Notes under the pieces: model-generated
The model's input: the letters and a program-made list of their open reading frames with translations, nothing else
Database searches by the model: none
Told to the model about the DNA's origin: nothing
Part shown: positions 26,598-35,611 of the stretch, piece by piece
How positions within the stretch are numbered: position 1 is the stretch's first letter
Layout of the letters: the number at the start of each line of letters is the position of its first letter
NCBI RefSeq assembly: GCF_017305915.1
Contig: NZ_JAFKJN010000014.1
Coordinates: 1 to 64,000, forward strand
DNA: 64,000 bases
Origin: Reyranella sp.
Lineage (GTDB): Bacteria > Pseudomonadota > Alphaproteobacteria > Reyranellales > Reyranellaceae
Direction: 5' to 3'
Program-made: the position numbers and the translations under genes

Positions 26598-29339
26598 CTA
26601 CCAGACGTAGCGCACGCCGGCCGTCAGCACGTGGTTGGTGTTGGTGCCGGCAAGATCGCCGTCATAGCGCAGGTAGACACGGGTGCGTTCGGCGACGGCG
26701 GTGTTGGCGCCGAGGCCCAATACCACGCCGTCGCGCGGCGCCGTGCTGCCGAAGGTGGTGAAGCCGAGGCTCGGCGCGCCCAGGAAGGAGGCGTTGACCG
26801 GCCGGCTCACATCGCCGAACTCGTGGCTCCAGCCCAGCCGCAGCACCACGGCGAGCTTTTCGCGCCAGCCGGTGTCGATGCTGGCGCCGAACTGCGCGCC
26901 GAGCACGCTGCGCAGCGAGTTCGTGCTCTGCGCCGCGACCGTGAGATTGAGCGAATCGGCGCCGGTCTCGGTGAAGCCGTCCTGGGTCGAGGTCGTGCCC
27001 TGCAGGCGCGCGAACGGCGTGACGAAGCCACCGAAGGACGGCGCCACCACGATCTTGTAGCCGGCCTCGAGCTGGCCGAAGAAGGTGTTGGCAGTGGCGA
27101 AGCCCTGCGCCGTCCGGAACGCCAGGCCGGGGATCACGATCGGCCGGCTGAGGCGGTTCTCCGAATGGGCGTAGCCGGCCAGGCCGTCGAGATAGAAGGC
27201 GCCCACCATGTATTCGCCGTACACCGCGAACTGCAGCGTGTTGGAGGTGCCGTAGCCCGGCATGCCCTGGGTGTAGATGCTGGCGGCATTGAAGCCGGTG
27301 GCGACGCCCGCCCTGAAGCCATTGCCGAACTTGCGATCGATGCCGGCCATGAAGCCGCCCAGGCTGTAGCTGGCGCCGGCCGCGTTGGAGCTTCCGGCGA
27401 CGGTGCCGAGCGCGCCGATGCCGCCGCCCCACACGCCCCACAGCGGCTCGACATCGCAGGCATTGGCGTTGTCGCAGTCGCCGGCCTTGAGTGCCATGTA
27501 GCTGCTGCTGCCGGACAGGCCGGCCGAGCCGCCCGCGCTCTGGCCGCCGCCGGCCTGGACCTGGAAGTTGTCCATGAAGACCTGCGACCCCTGCATCATC
27601 AGGGATCCGAAGGCCGCGTAGTTCTGGCCGCTCAGGGCATCGAGCACGCGCGGGCCCTGGACGGTGTCGAGGCCGTAGATCGCGTTCAGCACGGTGGCGA
27701 AGTCCCCGGTCGCGGTCGGGCTCGCCCGGTCGAGCACGGCGCCAACCGCCGCCTGGTTGGCGGTGCGGGCGCCGGACTGGAAGGAGTTGGCTGAGCTCAG
27801 CAGGCTGAGCGTCACCGCGTTGCTGCCGTAGCTCAGGCTCGGCGCCAGGAAGGCGAGATTGCTGGCGACACCGGCGTAGGCCCCGGAGACCCCGCCGGTG
27901 GCGGTCAGGATGGTGTAGGCGGTGTTCCGCTGATACCTGCCGTTCGCCGCCTGCACGCTGACCGTGCCGCCGTTCAGGGTGGCGCCGCCGGTGACGGCGA
28001 TCTTGTCGCTCTGGCCCGCGCTGTCGACCTTCACGGTGTAGGTGGAGCCCGCGTTCTGCGTGTAGGTGCCGCCGACGTTGAGCGTGCCGAACGAGCTGCT
28101 GCCGGGCGCGACGGCGCCGGAGACCGCGAGGTTGCCGCCGACCGTACCGGTGCCGGTGAGGCTGGCTCCCGCCGCGACGCTGGCATTGCCGGTGACGCTG
28201 CCGGTCAGCGCCAGCGTGCCGGCACCCACCGTGGTGCCGCCACCGTAGCTGTTGGTGCCGCTCAAGGTCAGCGTGCCGGCGCCGGCCTTGGTCAGGGCGC
28301 CGGCGCCGGTGATCCCGGACGACAGCGTCATGTCGTTGCCGTTGGTATCGACCGTCGCACTCCCGGCGAGCGAGATGGCATTGCTCAGCGACACGCCGCC
28401 CGCCGCCCTGAGTGTCGTGCCGGCTGCCATGGTGAGCGTGCCGCCGCCCAGCGCGGTGTTGGAGGCGACGGCGATCGCGCCGCCGTTGAGATCGGTGCCG
28501 CCCAAGTAGGTGCTGTTGCCCGATAGGGTGAGGATGCCGGTGCCGGCCTTGGTCAGGTCGCCGTTGCCGGTGATCGTGCCCGAGTAGGTGGAGTTGCCGC
28601 TGCCGTTGACGGTCAGGCCGAAGCTGCCGAGATCGATCGAGCCCGAGCCGCTGAGCGCAGTCACGGTCTGGCCGAAGCCATTGAGGCCGAGGCTGCCGTT
28701 GTTGGTGAGCACGCTCTGGCTCGACAGGGCGTCGGTGGCGGCGAGGGTCACCGAGCTGCCGGCGTTGATGGTGGTGCCGCCGGTATAGGTGCTGGCGCCG
28801 CCGCCGACGATGACCGAGCCGTTGGTGATCAGGCCGCCCGAGCCGGTGATGGTGCCGCCGAAGTTGACGCCGGACAGCGTCACCGTGTTGCCGGTGCCCG
28901 CCGTCGAGATCGTCACGCCGTTGCCCAGCACGGCGGTGCCGCTGGCGGCGAAGGTGCCGCTGCCGGTGAGGCCGACCGTGCCCGTGCCGGTGATGGTGCC
29001 GCCCGACTGGGTCGCGATCCCGGTGATGGTCAGCGTGTGACCATTCAGGGTCAGGGTGTTGTTGCCGGTGGCGTTCATCAACAGACCGGCGACGGTCGGG
29101 TCGACGTCGAGCGTCGGCTGGTTGGCGGCGCCCGCGACGTTGAAGCCGACCGTGTCCGTCGGGACGGGCGTGCTGCCCGTCCAATTGCCGCCGTTCGACC
29201 AGGTGCCGTCGGTCCCGCCGAACCAGCTGTTGTTGGGGGTCTGCGCCGCCGCGCCCGAGGCCCAGGCGACGAAGAAAGGAAACGAAAGAGTGAAGGCGAC
29301 AGCCCGTGCGTGCCGGCTTCTCGACGGCTCGGTCCCCAA
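26598..29339 (-). CDS. Autotransporter with PATR-type passenger and C-terminal beta-barrel
   Basis: A 913-residue type Va secreted protein. It has an N-terminal signal (VAFTLSFPFFVAWASGAAAQ) and a Gly/Thr/Ser/Asn-rich passenger. The passenger carries repeated PATR motifs (LTKAGTGILTLSGNSTYLGGT; LTKAGAGTLTLSGTNSYGGGT) that predict a right-handed beta-helix. From about residue 640 a 12-strand outer-membrane barrel follows (GVWGGGIGALGTVAG onward), ending in the aromatic VRYVW. The frame extends to a GTG at 29375. The TTG at 29339 is preferred because GGAG lies seven bases upstream and gives a normal signal peptide. A CDNANACDVEP loop holds two cysteines, unusual in passengers. An adhesin-like role is probable. 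Confidence 0.9.
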   Translation of the reverse strand: MGTEPSRSRHARAVAFTLSFPFFVAWASGAAAQTPNNSWFGGTDGTWSNGGNWTGSTPVPTDTVGFNVAGAANQPTLDVDPTVAGLLMNATGNNTLTLNGHTLTITGIATQSGGTITGTGTVGLTGSGTFAASGTAVLGNGVTISTAGTGNTVTLSGVNFGGTITGSGGLITNGSVIVGGGASTYTGGTTINAGSSVTLAATDALSSQSVLTNNGSLGLNGFGQTVTALSGSGSIDLGSFGLTVNGSGNSTYSGTITGNGDLTKAGTGILTLSGNSTYLGGTDLNGGAIAVASNTALGGGTLTMAAGTTLRAAGGVSLSNAISLAGSATVDTNGNDMTLSSGITGAGALTKAGAGTLTLSGTNSYGGGTTVGAGTLALTGSVTGNASVAAGASLTGTGTVGGNLAVSGAVAPGSSSFGTLNVGGTYTQNAGSTYTVKVDSAGQSDKIAVTGGATLNGGTVSVQAANGRYQRNTAYTILTATGGVSGAYAGVASNLAFLAPSLSYGSNAVTLSLLSSANSFQSGARTANQAAVGAVLDRASPTATGDFATVLNAIYGLDTVQGPRVLDALSGQNYAAFGSLMMQGSQVFMDNFQVQAGGGQSAGGSAGLSGSSSYMALKAGDCDNANACDVEPLWGVWGGGIGALGTVAGSSNAAGASYSLGGFMAGIDRKFGNGFRAGVATGFNAASIYTQGMPGYGTSNTLQFAVYGEYMVGAFYLDGLAGYAHSENRLSRPIVIPGLAFRTAQGFATANTFFGQLEAGYKIVVAPSFGGFVTPFARLQGTTSTQDGFTETGADSLNLTVAAQSTNSLRSVLGAQFGASIDTGWREKLAVVLRLGWSHEFGDVSRPVNASFLGAPSLGFTTFGSTAPRDGVVLGLGANTAVAERTRVYLRYDGDLAGTNTNHVLTAGVRYVW

Positions 29340-29444
29340 GTGAAGTCTCCGTAGCTGTGTGGCCGGCGGCCGCACACACTTCGGCCGCGCGCCGATAGTA
29401 ACGGCGCAACCGGCCGGAAGTTGCCTTACGCTTGCGCGCCGAGG

Positions 29445-30596
29445 TCAGGCCGGCGCGAAGATTCCCTCGCCCGCGGCCCGTTGCGGTGCGGTCGTGTCAG
29501 CCGCCGTATGCTTGGGCGTCGCGAAGGCCGGGTCGTTCTGCAGGGTCGGCAGGCAGCGCTCGGCAAACAGGCGCATGTTGGTCTCGGCCTCGTGGTGCGG
29601 CAGGTTGCCGAACGAGAACTCGGCGACCAGGTGCTCGAGCCCGGTGACCTGCTGCAGGCGGCCAAGCTGCTGCAGGCAGTCGTCGGGCGTGCCGACGATC
29701 TGGATCGAGACGTAGAAGTCGGTCGCCTTCTTGAGGTTGGCCGGGTCCTTGAGCTTGGCGTAGGTCTTGGCCGTCTTGCCGTAGGCCTCGTAGCCTTTGA
29801 CGTTCGCTAGGTGGCCGTCGGAGAAGTGATAGTGGTCGTCGATCGACTGCCACTTGCGGCCGAGATACCGGTGCGCGCGCTCCTGCGCCTCCTGCCGGCT
29901 CTCGGCGCAGGAGATGTTGGTCAGGATGATCGGCGGCTTGGGATCGAAGCCCGCGGCCGTGCTCATCGCCTGGAACTTCTCGATGTCCTCGCGGCACTTG
30001 CTCCATTCGTTCTGCATGATGAAGAGCATGCCGAAGCCGAGCTTGGCGATGATCTCCGCCGATTCCGGGCTCACCGAGCTGGCATAGAACCGCCGCTCGG
30101 GATGGGAGATCGGCCGCGGCCGGATCGACATCTTCGGGATCTGGAAGAACTCGCCGTGGTGCTCGAACACTTCCTGCGAGAGCGCCTTGACCACGACCTG
30201 CGCCGCCTCGGCGAAGCGCGGCCGCGCCTCGCCCATGGGGATGCGGAAGCCCTCGTACTCGGTCGAGGCGGCGCCGCGGCCGAAGCCGAACAGGCAGCGC
30301 CCGCCGCACATGATGTCGAGCAGCGCGATCTGCTCGGCGACGCGCACCGGGTCGTGCCATGGCAGCACGATCACCGCGGTGCCGAGCTGCACGCATTTGG
30401 TGCGGCCGGCGAAGTAGGCCAGCGTCTGGGTCGGCGCCGGCGACATGGCGTAGCCGGTGAAGTGGTGCTCCAGCGCCCACAGCGAGTTGAAGCCCAGCGG
30501 CTCGACCAGGTCGCCTTCGGCCAGATGCTCGTGCACCACCGCGGCGTCGTGCTTGCCGTGCTCGTAGAGCATGTTCAGGGCGACCCCGACCTTCAT
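29445..30596 (-). CDS. LLM-class flavin-dependent oxidoreductase (luciferase-like)
   Basis: A 383-residue TIM-barrel enzyme of the bacterial luciferase-like superfamily using reduced FMN (or F420). Family features are MKVGVALNMLYEHG, FNSLWALEHHFTGYAMSP with the conserved His pair, QLGTAVIVLPWHDPVRVAEQIALLD and GRCLFGFGRGAASTEYEGF. It probably oxygenates or desulfonates a small organic substrate and needs a partner reductase that is not adjacent. AGGAGG lies upstream of the ATG. A TGACA/TGTCA palindrome is 20 bases before the start. Substrate not predictable. Confidence 0.87.
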   Translation of the reverse strand: MKVGVALNMLYEHGKHDAAVVHEHLAEGDLVEPLGFNSLWALEHHFTGYAMSPAPTQTLAYFAGRTKCVQLGTAVIVLPWHDPVRVAEQIALLDIMCGGRCLFGFGRGAASTEYEGFRIPMGEARPRFAEAAQVVVKALSQEVFEHHGEFFQIPKMSIRPRPISHPERRFYASSVSPESAEIIAKLGFGMLFIMQNEWSKCREDIEKFQAMSTAAGFDPKPPIILTNISCAESRQEAQERAHRYLGRKWQSIDDHYHFSDGHLANVKGYEAYGKTAKTYAKLKDPANLKKATDFYVSIQIVGTPDDCLQQLGRLQQVTGLEHLVAEFSFGNLPHHEAETNMRLFAERCLPTLQNDPAFATPKHTAADTTAPQRAAGEGIFAPA

Positions 30597-30615
30597 GCGT
30601 TCCTCCTGTTTGCTT

Positions 30616-30629
30616 TGACAGGATTGTCA
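30616..30629. promoter_or_regulatory. TGACA-N4-TGTCA palindrome in a divergent promoter region
   Basis: A perfect 5-base inverted repeat with a four-base spacer lies between the LLM oxidoreductase gene (start 30596, minus) and the small lipoprotein gene (start 30692, plus). It overlaps a TTGACA hexamer that could be the plus-strand -35 element, so a bound regulator could affect both genes. No regulator gene is adjacent. Confidence 0.4.
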
Positions 30630-30691
30630 GATTGTCGGTGCAACCGGGCAAGAGCATGCTTTCGCGCCTCGACGTCATGAGGAGGGCGCGC

Positions 30692-30871
30692 ATGCGGAAG
30701 CTGAAGGTCGTCGCCCAGGTCCTGGTCGCCGCCTGCTGCCTGGCCGCCTGCAAGGACATGCCGGGGGCCGACGGGCGCTACGCGCACATGTATCCCGGTC
30801 GCAGCGGCGAAGGCGGCACCGGACTGCCCGCCACGCCGTACGATCCGAACTGGCGGGAGGCGGTCCGTTAA
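30692..30871 (+). CDS. Small lipoprotein
   Basis: 59 residues: signal MRKLKVVAQVLVAACCLAAC with lipobox LAAC (Cys20), then a 39-residue mature peptide (KDMPGADGRYAHMYPGRSGEGG...) rich in Gly, Tyr and Pro. AGGAGG is placed six bases before the ATG, a strong ribosome site that decides against the upstream in-frame starts at 30632 and 30677. No family recognised. It stands alone between two minus-strand genes and is likely an outer-membrane-anchored small protein. Confidence 0.6.
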   Translation: MRKLKVVAQVLVAACCLAACKDMPGADGRYAHMYPGRSGEGGTGLPATPYDPNWREAVR

Positions 30872-30939
30872 GACCCCTCGCGACGGTATTCGTCCCGCTA
30901 CAGCACCCCGACGCCCTCTGCTCGCCGTGCCCCGCGGCC

Positions 30940-31299
30940 CTACGTCAGGTGCAGCCAGGGCAGCCGCTCGTCAGCGAAGGCCTGGCCGTTGGGCGCCAGG
31001 CCCGAAGAATCGTCGAAGGCGCCGATATGCAGATGCACCTCGCCCGGCCAGCGTTCGCCTTCGTACGAGAGCGTCGAGCCGCAGCGCGCGCAGAAGCCGC
31101 GCCGCACGCCGCGCGAGGAGACGTAGTAGGCCGGCGCGCCTTCCGTGAAGCGCACCTTGGCCGTCTCGAAGCCGGCATAGGCCGAGACCGGCGCGCCGGT
31201 CTGGCGGCGGCAGCTCCGGCAGTGGCAATAGCCGGTCCATTTCGGCGGGCCCTCGGCGGTGAAGCGGATGGCGCCGCACAAGCATTGTCCGGTGAGCAT
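30940..31299 (-). CDS. GFA family zinc-binding protein (second copy)
   Basis: A 119-residue GFA-fold protein with CLCGA, YCHCRSCRRQTGAP and FCARCGSTL cysteine motifs. These are closer to the family consensus than in the copy at 25855. Probable thiol or formaldehyde-adduct chemistry; function unproven. It is divergent from the LLM gene at 31323, leaving 23 bases between start codons. The two must share an overlapping promoter region or each be expressed from inside the other gene. Confidence 0.87.
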   Translation of the reverse strand: MLTGQCLCGAIRFTAEGPPKWTGYCHCRSCRRQTGAPVSAYAGFETAKVRFTEGAPAYYVSSRGVRRGFCARCGSTLSYEGERWPGEVHLHIGAFDDSSGLAPNGQAFADERLPWLHLT

Positions 31300-31322
31300 G
31301 CGCCACGCTAGCCTCGCGGCCC

Positions 31323-32522
31323 ATGAAAGTCTTCGTCTTCGACCTGCTCGCCTATGGCGAGAACCTCGACCACATCAAACAGGGACAGGAGCTGCCCTAT
31401 CCCCTGCCGCCGCAGCACTTCAAGGCGGACGTCGCGGTCAGGACCTACGCCGAGCATCTCGAGGCGTGGGAGGCGCTCGATCGGCTGGGCTATGACGGCG
31501 TCGGCTTCAACGAGCATCACTGCTCGCCCTATGGGCTGATGAACTCGCCCAACCTGATGGCCTCGGCGGCGGCGCAGCGCACCAAGCGGCTGAAGCTCCT
31601 GATCTACGGCAACCTCCTGCCATTGCACGAGCCGCTGCGGCTCGCGGAGGAGCTCGCGATGCTCGATTGCCTCAGCGAAGGCCGCATCATCTCGGGTTTT
31701 GCCCGCGGGATTCCCCGCGAATACCAGGTGCACAACGTGCCGCTCGCCGAGTCGCGCGCCCGCTTCGAGGAGGCCTATGAGATCGTGACGCGCGCCTGGA
31801 CCGAGGACGTGTTCTCCTATTCGGGCAGGTTCTGGTCCTACAAGGACGTGGCGCTGTGGCCGCGGCCGGTGCAGCGGCCGCATCCGCCGGTCATGATCCC
31901 GATCGTCGGCAGCCAGGAATCGATCGAGTTCGCCGGCAAGCACAATATCGGCATCACGCCGGGCCTGGCGGGCGGCGGCCTGCGCGACGACATCATCAAG
32001 CACTACGCCAAGTCGTTGGCGGCGGCGGGCCATCGCATCACGCCCGATCATCTGTCGCTGGCGCTCAACGCCTATGTGGCGGACTCCAAGGCGCAGGCCA
32101 TCCAGGAGGTCGCGCCCTATCACCTCTATTTCAACCGCACCCTGTTCAGCCACGGCAGCTTCACCGAGACCGCGGCGCAGCGGCAGGCAGGCTATGTCGG
32201 CCAGCATTCGACCGACTATGTGCGGCCGGAGAACCAGCGCGCCGCCGCATTGCTGCGCGAGGACTTCCGCGGCCTGACCGTCGAGGCCTTCGAGAAGCAG
32301 GCGCAGAACCTGCCCTACGGCACCGCCGAGGAGGTGGCGCAGCGCATCATCGCCCAGGCCGAGCATGCGGGCGCCAACATGGTGCAGATCGGCCTCAACC
32401 GCGGGGCAATGCCGCTCGCCCTGTTCATGAACCAGATCGAGCGCTTCGCGAAGGAGGTCCTGCCGATTTTGCAGGCGCACGAGGTCAAGCGCGTCCCTGC
32501 CGCCGAGGCGCTGGCGGCTTGA
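31323..32522 (+). CDS. LLM-class flavin-dependent oxidoreductase (luciferase-like)
   Basis: A 399-residue luciferase-like enzyme of a different subgroup from the one at 29445. Motifs include MKVFVFDLLAYGENLDHI, GVGFNEHHCSPYGLMNSPN, RLKLLIYGNLLPLHEPLRLAEELAMLDCLS and GFARGIPREYQVHNVP. Such proteins use reduced flavin to oxygenate small substrates. The C-terminal half (YGTAEEVAQRIIAQAEHAGAN) is the normal barrel closure. The SGNH-hydrolase gene follows after 33 bases on the same strand. Confidence 0.87.
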   Translation: MKVFVFDLLAYGENLDHIKQGQELPYPLPPQHFKADVAVRTYAEHLEAWEALDRLGYDGVGFNEHHCSPYGLMNSPNLMASAAAQRTKRLKLLIYGNLLPLHEPLRLAEELAMLDCLSEGRIISGFARGIPREYQVHNVPLAESRARFEEAYEIVTRAWTEDVFSYSGRFWSYKDVALWPRPVQRPHPPVMIPIVGSQESIEFAGKHNIGITPGLAGGGLRDDIIKHYAKSLAAAGHRITPDHLSLALNAYVADSKAQAIQEVAPYHLYFNRTLFSHGSFTETAAQRQAGYVGQHSTDYVRPENQRAAALLREDFRGLTVEAFEKQAQNLPYGTAEEVAQRIIAQAEHAGANMVQIGLNRGAMPLALFMNQIERFAKEVLPILQAHEVKRVPAAEALAA

Positions 32523-32555
32523 GGTTTTGCCGCTGAGCCCGTACAGCCGCAGCCA

Positions 32556-33716
32556 ATGAAGGTGATGCGAAAGCTCTGGCCGCCGCTGGCGGCGTTGGCG
32601 GTGACAGTCGTTTCGCTGCTCGTGTTGCCGTTCGCGGCGGCGCTGGCCGTCATGGCCATGGTCTGTCTGGTCTCGATCGTGCGGCTGAAGTCGGCGTTGG
32701 GCCGCAACGCGGCGCTGATCGTCGCGGCATTCCTGTTCGGCCTCGCCGGCATCGAGTTCGGCCTCTACCTGCTGGAGCCGACGGGCCAGGAGATCGGCGC
32801 GGTGCGCACCCAGACGCCGCCCGACTGGTACCCCTACGATCCGGTGCTGCAATACAAGCTCAAGCCCAACATCACGGTGAAGGCGCGGGCGACTTGGGGC
32901 GACCAGCGCCTCTACGACGTCACCTACACCATCGATGCCCAGGGCGCGCGGGTCACGCCGGGCTCGGTCGACCAGGCGCCGACCTACATCGTGATGGGCG
33001 ATTCCTACGCCTTCTCCGAGGGCGTGAACGACAACGAGACGGCGGCATCGCTGTTCGCGCAAAGGCTTAAGCCTGCGGCCCATGTCGTCAATTTCGGCGT
33101 GCCGGGCTGGGGCGCTACCCACCAGGTGCGCGCGCTGGAGACCGGGCTGTTCGACAAGGCCGTGGTCGGCAAGGTCGCGGCGGTGATCGTCTGGGTGACG
33201 CCGCCGCATCTCGAGCGGGTGACCGGCGATGCCTCGTGGCTGGGCAACGCCCCGCGCTACGATTTCGGGTCGGACGGCAAGCTGCACTATTCCGGCACCT
33301 TCACCGAATATCGCTGGAGCCATCCCTGGGCCGGGCTGGGCTACCTCGCGCGCACTCATTTCCGATTCGTGCGCCGTCTCACCAACGAGGCGATGGAGCG
33401 CGAGCAGGCGAAGCTCTACGTCGCGCTCACGGCGCGGCTGAAGGAGCTGGTCTGGGAGCGTTACGGCGCGTCGCTGATCCTGCTGAGCAACGGGCCCGAG
33501 CCGTCGCCGCCGGCCTCGCCCGACCAGCCCGACCTGCAGTACCTGCCGGCATTCGATGGCTTGCGGGCGATCGGCGCGCCGGTGATCTCGGTGCGCAACC
33601 TGCTCGGGCCGCCCAGCACGTGGGGGGCGTACTTCATCCCGCACGACGGCCATCCGACGCCGCGCATGAACGGCATGGTTGCCGACGCGCTCGTGAAGTA
33701 CTTTCAGACGCAGTGA
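32556..33716 (+). CDS. Membrane-anchored SGNH/GDSL hydrolase-like protein
   Basis: 386 residues. Two or three N-terminal transmembrane segments (LAALAVTVVSLLVLPFAA, ALAVMAMVCLVSIV, LIVAAFLFGLAGIEFGLYL) anchor an extracytoplasmic domain. That domain has SGNH block I (IVMGDSYAFSEG, Ser in GDS), the block II glycine region FGVPGWGATHQ, and a late DGHPTPRMN that supplies the Asp and His. Such proteins often deacylate or acylate surface glycans or lipids. It ends adjacent to the CoA-ligase gene, whose possible GTG start overlaps its stop. Confidence 0.75.
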   Translation: MKVMRKLWPPLAALAVTVVSLLVLPFAAALAVMAMVCLVSIVRLKSALGRNAALIVAAFLFGLAGIEFGLYLLEPTGQEIGAVRTQTPPDWYPYDPVLQYKLKPNITVKARATWGDQRLYDVTYTIDAQGARVTPGSVDQAPTYIVMGDSYAFSEGVNDNETAASLFAQRLKPAAHVVNFGVPGWGATHQVRALETGLFDKAVVGKVAAVIVWVTPPHLERVTGDASWLGNAPRYDFGSDGKLHYSGTFTEYRWSHPWAGLGYLARTHFRFVRRLTNEAMEREQAKLYVALTARLKELVWERYGASLILLSNGPEPSPPASPDQPDLQYLPAFDGLRAIGAPVISVRNLLGPPSTWGAYFIPHDGHPTPRMNGMVADALVKYFQTQ

Positions 33717-33742
33717 GTTACTTGGCGAGTCACCGGGCCCCC

Positions 33743-35515
33743 ATGCGTTCGCTCAACCGGCCCAAGCCGACGGTCTGTATCGAGCGGCGGGCCGATGGCG
33801 TGCTCGTGCTCTCGGCCGGCCGCGCGTTGCCGGACGGGCTGCCGCTGATGACCGACTGGCTGCAGCGGGCTGCCGAGCGGCGGCCGCACGTGCCCTTTCT
33901 CGCCGAGCGGCGCGGGCCGGATCGCGCCTGGCAGCGCCTCACCTATGCCGAGGCCTGGGCGAAGACCGGCGCGGTCGCGTCGTGGCTGATCGCGCAAGGC
34001 TACGGGCCCGACTCGGCCCCGGCCGCGATCCTGTCCGACAACAGCCTGGAGAACGCGCTGTTCCTGTTCGGCGCGATGCGCGCGGGCCTGCTGGTGGCGC
34101 CGATCTCCCCCAACTATTCGCTATCGGGCGATTTCACGCGGCTCGATCACGCGCTCGGGCTGGTGCAGCCGGCGCTGGTCTTTGCGCAGGACTCGGTCGC
34201 GTATGGCAAGGCGCTCGACCGCATCGACGCGCGCCTCGTCACCGTCGACGGCAAGCGAGGCCTGCCGTTCGGCGCGCTCGTCTCCTCGTCGATCGATGCC
34301 GCGGTGGCCGAGCGGCGCACGCACATCACGGCCGACACGCCGGCCAAGATCCTGTTCACCTCGGGGTCGACCGGCCTGGCCAAGGGCGTGCTCAACACGC
34401 ACGGCAATCTCGCCTCGGCGGCGGAGATGATCCGCATGGTCGGCGAGCCGCTCGACGACCAGCGCATCGCCCTGTCGCTCGACTGGTTGCCCTGGCATCA
34501 CACCTGGGGCGGCAACTCGAACCTCAACAGCCTCGTCCGGGTGGCGGGCTCTCTCTATATCGACGGCGGCCGGCCGGTGCCGGGGCGCTTCCAGGAGACG
34601 CTGGAGAACCTGCGCGAGCTCTCGCCCTCGGGCTTCAGCACGGTGCCCGCGGCCTACCCGATGCTGCTCGAGGCGCTGGAGCGCGATGCCGATCTGCGGG
34701 CCAGGTTCTTCAAGAACCTGCGCGGCCTGGGCTATGGCGGCGCGCTGCTGCCGCAGGAGAGCTTCGATCGCCTGGAGGGCATCGCGACCGAGCAGCTCGG
34801 CGAGCGGCTGCCGTTCGGCTGCGGCTGGGGCATGACCGAGACCACCAGCACCGGCCTGATGGTCTACTGGAACGTCGAGCGCGCCGGCCTGCTCGGCTTG
34901 CCGCAGCCCGGCATGCTGGCCAAGCTGGTGCCGGCCGGCGACCGCTATGAGCTGCGCGTCAAAGGCCCCAACATCATGCCGGGCTACTGGCGCGATCCCG
35001 AAGCGACCGCCGCGGCGTTCGACGAGGAAGGCTTCTTCAAGACCGGCGACGCCGCGCGCTGGGTCGACGAAAGCAAGCCCGAAGCGGGCGTCGCCTTCGC
35101 CGGCCGCCTGTCGGAGGAGTTCAAGCTGGCGTCCGGCACCTGGGTGCGCGCCACGACCTTGCGCACGCGGCTGATCGACGCGCTGCAGCCCTATGTGCGC
35201 GACCTGGTGATCGCGGCACCCGACAAGCCGTGGCTCGGCGCGCTGGTCTGGCTCGACGAGACGGCCTGCCGCGAGGCCGGCGGCGAGCGCGCGTGGCGGC
35301 CTGCGCTCGAGCGGCTGCTGGCGAGCTTCAACAATCGTCCCGGCGGCTCGAGCACGCGCATCCGGCGCCTGCTGCCGCTCGCCGAGCCGCCGAATGCGGC
35401 GATGGGCGAGATCACCGACAAGCGCTCGATCAACACGCGCCGCGTGATCGAGCGGCGCGCCTCGGATGTGGAGCGGCTCTATGCCGAGCCGACCGATCAA
35501 GACGTGATCGCCTGA
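33743..35515 (+). CDS. Feruloyl-CoA-synthase-like AMP-dependent acid-CoA ligase
   Basis: A 590-residue ANL-superfamily ligase forming acyl-adenylate and then CoA thioester. The P-loop-like AMP motif is ILFTSGSTGLAKGVLNTH; WLPWHHTWGGNSNL and CGWGMTETTSTG follow, as does GFFKTGDAARWVD. The overall order resembles feruloyl-CoA synthases, which activate hydroxycinnamates. The partner enoyl-CoA hydratase/lyase and vanillin dehydrogenase are not nearby, so the true substrate is open. A GTG at 33713 overlapping the previous stop is an alternative start, but it lacks a clear ribosome site. Confidence 0.8.
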   Translation: MRSLNRPKPTVCIERRADGVLVLSAGRALPDGLPLMTDWLQRAAERRPHVPFLAERRGPDRAWQRLTYAEAWAKTGAVASWLIAQGYGPDSAPAAILSDNSLENALFLFGAMRAGLLVAPISPNYSLSGDFTRLDHALGLVQPALVFAQDSVAYGKALDRIDARLVTVDGKRGLPFGALVSSSIDAAVAERRTHITADTPAKILFTSGSTGLAKGVLNTHGNLASAAEMIRMVGEPLDDQRIALSLDWLPWHHTWGGNSNLNSLVRVAGSLYIDGGRPVPGRFQETLENLRELSPSGFSTVPAAYPMLLEALERDADLRARFFKNLRGLGYGGALLPQESFDRLEGIATEQLGERLPFGCGWGMTETTSTGLMVYWNVERAGLLGLPQPGMLAKLVPAGDRYELRVKGPNIMPGYWRDPEATAAAFDEEGFFKTGDAARWVDESKPEAGVAFAGRLSEEFKLASGTWVRATTLRTRLIDALQPYVRDLVIAAPDKPWLGALVWLDETACREAGGERAWRPALERLLASFNNRPGGSSTRIRRLLPLAEPPNAAMGEITDKRSINTRRVIERRASDVERLYAEPTDQDVIA

Positions 35516-35534
35516 CAAAGGCGTTTGTTTTTTG

Positions 35535-35563
35535 TTGACAGTTTTCAGGTCTGGCTCGCTAAT
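35535..35563 (+). promoter_or_regulatory. Sigma70-type promoter before the GntR gene
   Basis: TTGACA (35535-35540, perfect -35), 17 bases, then GCTAAT (35558-35563, four of six -10 matches). It lies in an AT-richer gap starting 20 bases after the CoA-ligase stop and 49 bases before the GTG of the regulator. It would drive the regulator and, by short spacing, the first ABC importer operon. Confidence 0.5.
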
Positions 35564-35611
35564 TCACCCAAGGTGAAGCGCCGACAAGAGCGCCCATCGG
35601 GAGGAAAGCAA

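Noticed and set aside
28066..29040. Chain of Pro/Val-rich plus-strand frames opposite the autotransporter passenger
   Set aside because: They are the antisense image of Gly/Thr-rich repeats, not separate genes.
28066..29300. Possible CRISPR or tandem-repeat array inside the autotransporter gene
   Set aside because: The periodicity comes from degenerate PATR protein repeats; there are no identical direct repeats with unique spacers.
33743..35515. Complete ferulate-degradation locus
   Set aside because: Only the CoA-ligase-like gene is present; no hydratase/lyase or vanillin dehydrogenase nearby.
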